NCBI GenBank assembly: GCA_011049095.1
Contig: DSDE01000310.1
Coordinates: forward strand, 1 to 5,367
Length of the DNA: 5,367 nucleotides
DNA from: Fidelibacterota bacterium
Lineage (GTDB): Bacteria; Fidelibacterota; Fidelibacteria; Fidelibacterales; DSDE01
Direction: 5' to 3'
The translations under genes and the position numbers were made by a program. This document shows, in pieces, positions 1 to 5,367 of this stretch. Below the pieces are notes generated by a model. The model searched no databases, was not told the origin of the DNA, and saw nothing but the letters and a program-made list of their open reading frames with translations. The stretch's first letter is position 1. Every line of letters begins with the position of its first letter.

Positions 1-1
1 A

Positions 2-190
2 GATGACGGACACGATTATACTGCAGGTGATCTTTATATTGCCGAACTCAGCGGAAAGGTGCAGCCCCTGCTTATCACCCCCAACACCATAGAGGTCTAT
101 CCCCATTGGTCACCTGACGGCAGCGCTATTGCTTATGAAAACTACAGCAAAGGCAGCATCTCTTTAATTAATGTGGAAAGGAGGCAATAA
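2..190 (+). CDS. C-terminal end of a TolB/WD40-like beta-propeller protein (partial)
   Basis: The frame is open from the left edge of the window to the TAA at 188-190 and gives 62 residues. Residues 34-45 read PHWSPDGSAIAY, the signature of a PD40 (TolB-like/WD40-like) propeller blade. Before it, DLYIAEL (10-16) and a T-P turn form the end of the preceding blade. After it, GSISLINVE (51-59) gives the closing strand, so this is the natural end of a propeller and not a random fragment. Such propellers occur in TolB, in tricorn-like peptidases and in many stand-alone exported proteins; which one applies cannot be told from 62 residues. The last codons carry the Shine-Dalgarno of the amidase gene, and the stop codon directly abuts its ATG, so the two genes form a tightly coupled operon. 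Naming it tolB would be over-reading. Confidence 0.85.
   Translation, partial: DDGHDYTAGDLYIAELSGKVQPLLITPNTIEVYPHWSPDGSAIAYENYSKGSISLINVERRQ
177..184 (+). promoter_or_regulatory. Strong Shine-Dalgarno (AAAGGAGG) inside the upstream gene's 3' end
   Basis: AAAGGAGG lies six bases before the ATG at 191 and is read as codons of the propeller gene. It fixes the amidase start at 191. Because the upstream stop (188-190) is directly followed by ATG, ribosomes finishing the first gene can re-initiate on the second, which points to translational coupling. Confidence 0.85.
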
Positions 191-2701
191 ATGAAATCCA
201 TTCACAAAACCCTGCTTTTGACACTGCTGAGCTCTTTTGCTTTTTCACAGCCGGTGACTGGCCTGGCGGGATGGGATATCTATCTGGATCCGGGACATTC
301 CCGTACTGAAAATATGGGCATCTATGGCTATTCGGAGGCGGAAAAAAATCTCCGCGTTGGCCTCAATCTTTATCAGCTTTTGATAGACAGCACCGACATT
401 GATACTGTCTGGCTCTGCCGCACGACAGATACCGAATCTATCGGCCTCACTGCTCGGCAGACCGAGGCCAATAATCTGGGCGCTCAATGGTATCACAGTA
501 TTCACAGCGATGCCGGTGGTTCATCGGAAAATAGCACACTCCTTCTCTGGGGGCAATATAGCAATGGCCAGGAAAAAACACCCCGTGGCGGCAAGGCTAT
601 GAGCGACATCATGGTAGATAAGCTCACCCGCGGTATGCGCACATATACCGTCCATGGCTCTATCGGTGACTGCAGCTTCTATGGTGGCAGCACCTGTCCT
701 TACCTGGCTGTCAACCGCAATACAGCAATGGCGTCCGAGCTAAGTGAAGCTGGCTTTCACACCAATGCACGGCAAAATCAGTTGAATATGAATGCTGAGT
801 GGAAACGAATGGAAGCCTGGACTTTTTACTGGAGCATTCTGCAGTATCATGGCATCGAAATTCCCAAAGTGAGCATTCTCAATGGAATAATCAAAGACAG
901 AGAAAGCGGTCTGCCACTAAACGGCGCCACTGCCTCGGCATCTGAATGGGGCATTTCCTACACGACGGACACATGGGAATCACTCTTTTACAAATACACC
1001 AATGATCCGAACCTTTTGCGCAATGGCTACTATTATTTTGAAAGCCTGCCCGCTGACAGTTTTTGGCTCTTAGCAGAAGCGCCGGGCTACTATGCCGACA
1101 GCGCATATATCACGATGGACAGCACTTTTCTCACATGGAAAGATTTCTCCCTTATCAGCCAAGTGCCACCAACAATTATCAGTACAAGCCCGGAAGAAGG
1201 TGCGGCCGCTCATCCTGCCTGGGAACCTATTAGCTTCAATTTCAGCCGTATTATGGATACACTTTCGGTAGAAGAAAATCTAAGCTGGTCGCCGGAAGCT
1301 CATTTCACCTATCGCTGGAGCGACAGCAATCGCACCCTGAGACTTTTTCCTGACAGCATCGCCTATTTAACAGAATATACCGTTACCATCAGTGGAAACA
1401 GCACCGATCTCTATGGACACCCATTTGATGGAAATGGCGATGGAGAAGGCGGCGATGATTTTATACTGACTTTCACTACCAGTATCGAAGACCTCTTTCC
1501 GCCGGAAGTTGTGGCGCTTATTCCCGAAGCCCGCCAAAAAGAGATTGAACTCCATCCTGTCATCAGCATTCTTTTCGATGATATCCTTCTCGAAGATTCC
1601 ATCAATGCCGACCGTATCTATTTGGAGAATTTCAATTCAGGAGAACGTGTCGCTTGCCTGATGGAGCACAGCATATTCGGTGAGCAAAGCCTCATTTCGC
1701 TTTATCCAGACTCGCCCCTCGCCCCCGGCGCCCTCCATGTGCGCCGTGTTCAGGCCGGCCTCGCAGACATCTTTGGAAATGTCTCCACCCTCAATAAAAG
1801 CTATACTTTTACTACTGGTGATTTTGAATGGAGTATCAGAAATATTGACAATTTTGAAGCCGGTGTCACATCAAATTGGTGGGAGCCCCAGATGAGCGGC
1901 AGCACTATCGGCATCATCACTGACAGCACATGGCGCAGTGCAGTAAGCTGGCCGGTAAATCACAATACAAACAGCAATCAAGCCATGCAAATACGTTATG
2001 GCTGGGACCTCACCGATGCCTCCGAATGGCTGCTGCGGGAATACTTAGGCGGGGGAGCGCCGAGGAATGTCACTTTTCTTCCCAATCGTATTCTTCACAT
2101 GATGGTCTGGGGAGATGGCAGTGGCACAAAAATCCGCTTTGCCGTGGACGATAATGTCACCAGCGGCACAGGCGGCCATGAGGTGAGTCCCTGGTTTACC
2201 ATCGATTGGTTTGGCTGGAAACCAGTGCAATGGATTCTCGCTGATGGTGAAACCGGAACCTGGATTGGCGATGGCACTCTGAATGGCACCCTGCGCATCG
2301 ATAGCATTCAGCTCACTTATGGCGGAGAAGGGGCGGCTCAGTTTGGAAATATTATCATAGATGACCTCTGCCTTTTGGAATTGGTTCCGGTCTCGGTAGA
2401 ATCACCTAAAGCGGCTATTCCGGCCCATTTCGAGCTTTCCCAAAACTATCCCAACCCTTTCAATCCTTTGACGACGCTTAGTTTTGCTTTGCCGCAGGCA
2501 GCCACGGTCACGCTCGATATCTTCAACCTACAGGGTCAGAAAGTTGCCCACTTGCTCCACGACCAATTCAATGCCGGTAAGCATCGGGTCACTTTTGACG
2601 GTTCCAAGCTCCCCAGCGGCGTTTATCTCTACCGTCTTATCGCCCAGGATGGTGCAGACCTCCTCTTTCAGCAAAATAAAAAGATGATTCTGATGAAATA
2701 A
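191..2701 (+). CDS. Secreted multidomain N-acetylmuramoyl-L-alanine amidase (Amidase_3) with C-terminal sorting-type domain
   Basis: This is probably a zinc-dependent amidase that cuts the lactyl-amide bond between MurNAc and the stem peptide of peptidoglycan. Residues 1-19 form a signal peptide (basic K2/K6, hydrophobic 7-18, likely cleavage after AFS; after A26 is an alternative). Residues 28-222 are the Amidase_3 domain: H36 in DPGH, E51 in the AEKNL stretch and H105 in SIHSD as expected zinc ligands, and E186 in EAGFHTN as catalytic glutamate. Residues 227-323 resemble a carboxypeptidase-regulatory (transthyretin-like) domain. Residues 326-430 and 437-542 are two Big_5-type Ig-like repeats, each opening with PP; the first holds DGNGDGEGGDDF (413-424), usual in that family. 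Residues 545-731 look like a carbohydrate-binding jelly roll, with VWGDGSG (639-645), IDWFGWK (671-677) and IIIDDL (721-726). Residues 747-836 are a FlgD-Ig/T9SS type A-like domain starting with NYPNPFNP (752-759). It is far longer than single-domain amidases. Catalytic assignment is firm; the binding and export roles are inferred from family resemblance. Confidence 0.9.
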   Translation: MKSIHKTLLLTLLSSFAFSQPVTGLAGWDIYLDPGHSRTENMGIYGYSEAEKNLRVGLNLYQLLIDSTDIDTVWLCRTTDTESIGLTARQTEANNLGAQWYHSIHSDAGGSSENSTLLLWGQYSNGQEKTPRGGKAMSDIMVDKLTRGMRTYTVHGSIGDCSFYGGSTCPYLAVNRNTAMASELSEAGFHTNARQNQLNMNAEWKRMEAWTFYWSILQYHGIEIPKVSILNGIIKDRESGLPLNGATASASEWGISYTTDTWESLFYKYTNDPNLLRNGYYYFESLPADSFWLLAEAPGYYADSAYITMDSTFLTWKDFSLISQVPPTIISTSPEEGAAAHPAWEPISFNFSRIMDTLSVEENLSWSPEAHFTYRWSDSNRTLRLFPDSIAYLTEYTVTISGNSTDLYGHPFDGNGDGEGGDDFILTFTTSIEDLFPPEVVALIPEARQKEIELHPVISILFDDILLEDSINADRIYLENFNSGERVACLMEHSIFGEQSLISLYPDSPLAPGALHVRRVQAGLADIFGNVSTLNKSYTFTTGDFEWSIRNIDNFEAGVTSNWWEPQMSGSTIGIITDSTWRSAVSWPVNHNTNSNQAMQIRYGWDLTDASEWLLREYLGGGAPRNVTFLPNRILHMMVWGDGSGTKIRFAVDDNVTSGTGGHEVSPWFTIDWFGWKPVQWILADGETGTWIGDGTLNGTLRIDSIQLTYGGEGAAQFGNIIIDDLCLLELVPVSVESPKAAIPAHFELSQNYPNPFNPLTTLSFALPQAATVTLDIFNLQGQKVAHLLHDQFNAGKHRVTFDGSKLPSGVYLYRLIAQDGADLLFQQNKKMILMK

Positions 2702-2723
2702 GCCTTCGAGTTTAAATGTTCGC

Positions 2724-2757
2724 ATAAATCCCCGTCTCACCGGCGGGGATTTATTTT
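2724..2757 (+). terminator. Intrinsic terminator after the amidase gene
   Basis: An 11-base left arm (ATAAATCCCCG, 2724-2734) pairs perfectly with the right arm (CGGGGATTTAT, 2744-2754) around a nine-base loop. The right arm runs into a T-rich tail (TTATTTT, 2751-2757). It begins 23 bases after the amidase stop codon. The T tail is short and partly inside the stem, so efficiency is uncertain, but position and shape fit a rho-independent terminator for the + strand. The opposite strand lacks a comparable T run after the hairpin. Confidence 0.8.
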
Positions 2758-2803
2758 GCAGAAGGTATCACCGGACTTGCTCTGTTCCACTCGCAAATAG
2801 TAG

Positions 2804-2833
2804 TTGCTCATTATACATAAAACATCTAATTTG
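2804..2833 (+). promoter_or_regulatory. Candidate promoter for the hybrid histidine kinase gene
   Basis: Between the terminator and the kinase gene the sequence turns AT-rich. TTG at 2804-2806 followed, 20 bases later, by TAATTTG at 2827-2833 resembles the Bacteroidota promoter pattern (TTTG, about 19 bases, TAnnTTTG), with one base missing in the second element. Read as a sigma-70 type promoter instead, TCTAAT (2825-2830) matches five of six bases of the -10 box, but the -35 match is poor (TTGCTC, 15-base spacer). Both readings are weak. A promoter in this gap is expected because a terminator precedes it. Confidence 0.3.
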
Positions 2834-2864
2834 TATTGTGAAAAAAAACAAAACATTAACAAAC

Positions 2865-2868
2865 GGAG
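2865..2868 (+). promoter_or_regulatory. Weak, distant ribosome binding site of the kinase gene
   Basis: GGAG is the only purine-rich Shine-Dalgarno-like site before the ATG at 2881, and its 12-base spacing is longer than optimal. An in-frame TAG at 2872-2874, three codons before the ATG, rules out any earlier start. The leader from 2841 is A-rich, which may help initiation when the Shine-Dalgarno is weak, as known for Bacteroidota. Compared with the amidase gene this suggests modest translation. Confidence 0.5.
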
Positions 2869-2880
2869 ATTTAGAACCAG

Positions 2881-5079
2881 ATGATTGTCATAGACCTCAT
2901 ATATAATTTATCACTTTTGGTGGCGGTCAGTGTTCTGGCTGGATTTATCGATCAGCGTTTTCCCCGTCGGACCCACGCGGGCGCGGTGCTTCAGGGCATT
3001 CTTTTTGGTGGTGTCGCGCTTTTGGGTATGCTTAATCCTTTTGTCATTCGCGAAGGTCTGATCTTTGACGGCCGCTCCGTTGTTCTGAGTCTGTGCGCTC
3101 TCTTTTTTGGACCCCTTTCGGGGGCAATCGCCGGAATGATGGCGGCTGCATATCGTATCAGCATTGGTGGCGGGGGAATGATCATGGGTGTCTCCGTCAT
3201 CTTATCTGCAACTCTCATCGGTATTGGCTATCACCAATCCCGTAAACATCGCCCCCGACCGGTCACAAGTCGAATGCTGCTTGAGCTGGGTATTTTTGTG
3301 CATATCGTGATGATTCCGCTGATGGCGGCGCTTCCCTCGGGAATGCGAATTTCTACATTGCAGATTGTGGGGCTCACAGTGATCATTATCTACCCATTAG
3401 CCACCCTGCTCATTGGGAAAATTCTCAAAGACCAGGAAGAGAATGCCCAATTGATACGCACGCTTTCAGAAAGTGAGGGGCGATTTAAACTCCTTTTTGA
3501 AGAAGCGCCATTAGGCTATCAGGCGCTGGATACCGCTGGCCGCATCCTGACCATAAATAAAGCCTGGAACGATACTTTGGGCCACAGCCGAAAAAATGTC
3601 ATCGGGCGCAGCTTTGCCGACTTTTTAACGCCAGAGTCGGCTGAACATTTTCATCTGCTTTTAGAAAAAATCAAGTCAAGTAATCGGATTCACAGCGCTT
3701 TAGAAGTTTCAAATGAGGAAGGCGAGCTGCGGGAAATTGCGTTTGATGCCAGGGTCAGCGCCGGCAGTGACGGGCAGAAACAGATTCATTGCATCATCAC
3801 AGATATCACCGAGCAGCGGCAGGCTGAGACTCGCCTGTTTGAAAGCAATCAGAGTTTGGAGAAGGCCATCGTAGAGCTACAGGCGGCCCAGAAACAGCTT
3901 GTACAACAGGAGCGTCTGGCAGCAGTAGGGCAGCTTTCCGCTGGTATCGCCCATGACTTTAATAATATTCTGGCTGCTATATTAGGGCATGCTGAAATGA
4001 TTCGCTACCTGCCATCCGATGAGCAGCAGGTTGTTTTAGGCAGCGATGTCATCATTCAATCTGCAAGCAAAGCCGCTCAGCTTGTGCAGCAAATATTGGA
4101 TTTTAGCCGCAAATCTATTGTCCGCACTAAAATTATTGATCTTGTGCCCCTCATATACAAATCAGCAGCATTCCTGAGCCGCACGATTTCTGAAAATATT
4201 AAAATTAAGACCCTTTCTAAGTGCGAGGAGGCACCGGTCCTCATCGACCCCGCTCAAATGGAGCAAGTGATTACAAATCTGGTTCTCAATGCTCGAGATG
4301 CTATGCCCGAAGGTGGCATTATCACACTCGATATCTCCTGCAAAACATTCACTGAAAAAAATGAACTATACAAACTGCAGCCGGGTAACTATGCAATTTT
4401 AAAGGTGATAGATACTGGCAGTGGCATCGCAGCAGAAGCCCTTCCCCACGTATTTGAACCCTTTTTTACGACAAAAGAGCTTGGGAAAGGCTCAGGTCTG
4501 GGTTTAGCACAGGTTTATGGCATCATAAAGCGCCAAAAGGGACAGGTTCACATTGACAGCAAAGCCGGCAGCGGTACAACAGTTTGTATCTATCTTCCCC
4601 TGAAAGCAAAATCCGAAGATAAGCTGACCGTGCAAGAAGAAGAAATGCCATCCACGGAGAAGGGAGGACGAATCCTCCTTGTTGAAGATGATAAAACTGT
4701 GCTTCAGACACTAAGTCTGCAGCTTCAGTCTCTTGAATATGATGTTATAAGCGCATCAAACAGCGATGAAGCTATAGAAATATATAATAAAGCAGAAAAA
4801 GCTTTTCATATTTTGATCAGCGATTTGATGATGCCTGGCAAAACGGGGCTGCAGCTTGCTAAGATTTTGAAAAAACATCAGCCGGAGCTGAAAATTCTTA
4901 TTATTACTGGTTATCCGGTGCGGACAGACACCAAAGAAAGCGAGTATGCCATTGCCGATATTGTCTTGGAAAAACCGGTGACTATGAAAGTTCTCAAAAC
5001 AAGTCTCGCGTTACTATTGACCAATAGAAGTGGTCAGATTCGACAAGTGAAATCAGGAAAATCAACAATACGGAGCTGA
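2881..5079 (+). CDS. Membrane hybrid sensor histidine kinase: LytS-type 5TM receptor, PAS, HisKA, HATPase, receiver
   Basis: This is a two-component sensor that autophosphorylates on histidine and passes the phosphate to its own receiver. Residues 4-179 hold about six hydrophobic segments (near 4-22, 37-55, 66-90, 100-116, 133-152, 159-179). With FDGRSV (62-67), GPLSG (77-81) and YR plus a glycine run (91-99) they match the 5TMR-LYT domain of LytS-like receptors. Residues 198-315 form a PAS domain ending in the typical DITEQRQAE (308-316). A helical linker (316-345) leads to the dimerisation helix with H358 in AHDFNN, the NtrB-like form. The ATPase shows the N box (N466, N470, D473), DTGSGI (511-516), FEPFFTTK (525-532) and GKGSGLGL (535-542). 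The receiver (597-712) has E602/D603, phospho-acceptor D648, T676 and K698, so all key residues are present. No output or Hpt domain follows, so a separate partner is needed. The ligand is unknown. Codons in 4740-4990 are visibly more AT-rich than in the sensor part. Confidence 0.93.
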   Translation: MIVIDLIYNLSLLVAVSVLAGFIDQRFPRRTHAGAVLQGILFGGVALLGMLNPFVIREGLIFDGRSVVLSLCALFFGPLSGAIAGMMAAAYRISIGGGGMIMGVSVILSATLIGIGYHQSRKHRPRPVTSRMLLELGIFVHIVMIPLMAALPSGMRISTLQIVGLTVIIIYPLATLLIGKILKDQEENAQLIRTLSESEGRFKLLFEEAPLGYQALDTAGRILTINKAWNDTLGHSRKNVIGRSFADFLTPESAEHFHLLLEKIKSSNRIHSALEVSNEEGELREIAFDARVSAGSDGQKQIHCIITDITEQRQAETRLFESNQSLEKAIVELQAAQKQLVQQERLAAVGQLSAGIAHDFNNILAAILGHAEMIRYLPSDEQQVVLGSDVIIQSASKAAQLVQQILDFSRKSIVRTKIIDLVPLIYKSAAFLSRTISENIKIKTLSKCEEAPVLIDPAQMEQVITNLVLNARDAMPEGGIITLDISCKTFTEKNELYKLQPGNYAILKVIDTGSGIAAEALPHVFEPFFTTKELGKGSGLGLAQVYGIIKRQKGQVHIDSKAGSGTTVCIYLPLKAKSEDKLTVQEEEMPSTEKGGRILLVEDDKTVLQTLSLQLQSLEYDVISASNSDEAIEIYNKAEKAFHILISDLMMPGKTGLQLAKILKKHQPELKILIITGYPVRTDTKESEYAIADIVLEKPVTMKVLKTSLALLLTNRSGQIRQVKSGKSTIRS

Positions 5080-5125
5080 AATGAGCTTAATATTTATATT
5101 TTTCGACCACTGCTGTCCTAAATAA
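5072..5125 (+). other. Well-placed start signal followed by a 14-codon reading frame
   Basis: GGAG (5072-5075) lies five bases before ATG at 5081, and the ATG follows the kinase stop codon (5077-5079) by one base. This is a better initiation site than that of the kinase itself. The frame it opens reads MSLIFIFFDHCCPK and stops with TAA at 5123-5125. It could be the true start of the downstream gene, cut off by a frameshift, or a chance arrangement. I do not call the 14-residue peptide a gene. Confidence 0.35.
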
Positions 5126-5367
5126 ATTTTTCCATCGATAAATTCGATTATGCTGACTGCCTTAATCCGGGCCTTCACGAATTCGGGAAAAAGAAGATTG
5201 TGTTTTTAGGCGGAAAAGAGACATGGCGCGATGAGGAGCACAAAACGGAAGCTGATGAGTTTGATAATGGCTTGTACGACCGAGCCGTCTATCTCAATCT
5301 CGCTTTCCATCCCGATTGGTCGGGACCTTCAGGCAAAATCTTCCCCGAATTTGTGACAGCCCCGGTC
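5122..5367 (+). CDS. Partial unrecognised protein, 5' end unclear (possible frameshift or pseudogene)
   Basis: From the TAA at 5119-5121 this frame stays open for 82 codons to the window edge, while the reverse-strand frames I checked over the last 80 bases all close. The translation looks like a globular, charged and aromatic-rich protein: KKIVFLGGKETW (5191-5226), then DEFDNGLYDRAVYLNLAFHP and DWSG, then KIFPEFVTAPV at the edge. I do not recognise the family. There is no in-frame ATG. The first common alternative start is GTG at 5200, but the residues before it look just as coding, so that choice would cut into the protein. ATA at 5122 and ATC at 5134 are the only earlier near-start codons. 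The best Shine-Dalgarno and ATG (5072-5083) lie in another frame; one base gained between 5083 and 5122 would join them. It has no terminator before it and may share the kinase transcript. Confidence 0.55.
   Translation, partial: MNFSIDKFDYADCLNPGLHEFGKKKIVFLGGKETWRDEEHKTEADEFDNGLYDRAVYLNLAFHPDWSGPSGKIFPEFVTAPV

Noticed and set aside
2..190. Naming the upstream fragment tolB and inferring a Tol-Pal operon
   Set aside because: PD40 blades occur in many protein families and no pal, tolA, tolQ or tolR sequence follows; the next gene is a secreted amidase.
245..505. 86-codon open frame on the minus strand inside the amidase gene
   Set aside because: It lies opposite the conserved amidase core, has no Shine-Dalgarno context that I can see, and its translation shows no recognisable domain. 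It is a shadow of the real gene.
1427..1462. DGNGDGEGGDDF (residues 413-424) as a dockerin or EF-hand calcium site
   Set aside because: A single acidic loop of this form is common near the end of Big_5-type Ig domains. There is no paired repeat or flanking helix as in dockerins, though weak calcium binding is not excluded.
2528..2740. 70-codon minus-strand frame overlapping the amidase 3' end and the terminator
   Set aside because: It is antisense to the conserved sorting-type domain and its start region lies inside the terminator hairpin. The translation is not protein-like.
2991..3218. 75-codon minus-strand frame opposite the kinase sensor domain
   Set aside because: It is proline- and arginine-rich, as expected for the antisense of membrane-helix codons, and opposes clearly conserved LytS-type sequence.
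5081..5125. MSLIFIFFDHCCPK as a small protein gene
   Set aside because: The start signal is good, but 14 codons without any known match and lying directly before an unstarted coding frame are better explained as a disrupted gene start or chance.
5134..5148. ATCGA/TCGAT inverted repeat after the kinase gene as a terminator
   Set aside because: The stem has only five base pairs, is AT-rich, has no T tract after it, and lies within the open frame of the downstream protein.

Overview
The window looks like bacterial chromosome from the Fibrobacterota-Chlorobiota-Bacteroidota neighbourhood, or a related candidate phylum such as Calditrichota, Cloacimonadota, KSB1 or Ignavibacteriota. The main evidence is the C-terminal domain of the large secreted protein, which carries the NYPNPFNP motif and a GVYLYRL-type ending. 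Such domains are typical of proteins exported by the type IX or a similar secretion route in those groups. Base composition is roughly balanced, and coding regions sit on the + strand throughout. I cannot place the organism more finely than this.

Layout. Positions 2-190 hold the last 62 codons of a TolB/WD40-like beta-propeller protein. Its final codons contain the strong ribosome binding site of the next gene, and the two genes meet as TAAATG. Positions 191-2701 encode an 836-residue secreted N-acetylmuramoyl-L-alanine amidase (Amidase_3 type). After the catalytic domain it has a carboxypeptidase-regulatory-like domain, two Big_5-type Ig-like domains, a jelly-roll domain resembling carbohydrate-binding modules, and the sorting-type C-terminal domain. 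A GC-rich hairpin at 2724-2757 probably ends that transcript. The rest of the 179-base gap to 2880 holds a weak promoter candidate and an A-rich leader. Positions 2881-5079 encode a 732-residue membrane hybrid histidine kinase: LytS-type multi-spanning sensor, PAS, HisKA, HATPase and a receiver. After it, from 5122 to the window edge, one frame stays open and reads like a real protein, but it has no conventional start codon. A well-placed Shine-Dalgarno and ATG at 5072-5083 lie in a different frame, so this gene is broken, frameshifted or unusually started.

How they may work together. The propeller protein and the amidase are probably translated together. The amidase would cut peptide stems from peptidoglycan outside the cytoplasm. 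The kinase has a sensor domain of the LytS family, whose founding members regulate cell-wall lysis genes in Gram-positive bacteria. Its position beside an amidase is therefore suggestive, but a terminator separates the two and a regulatory link is only inference. I found no RNA genes, CRISPR arrays, insertion sequences or attachment sites.
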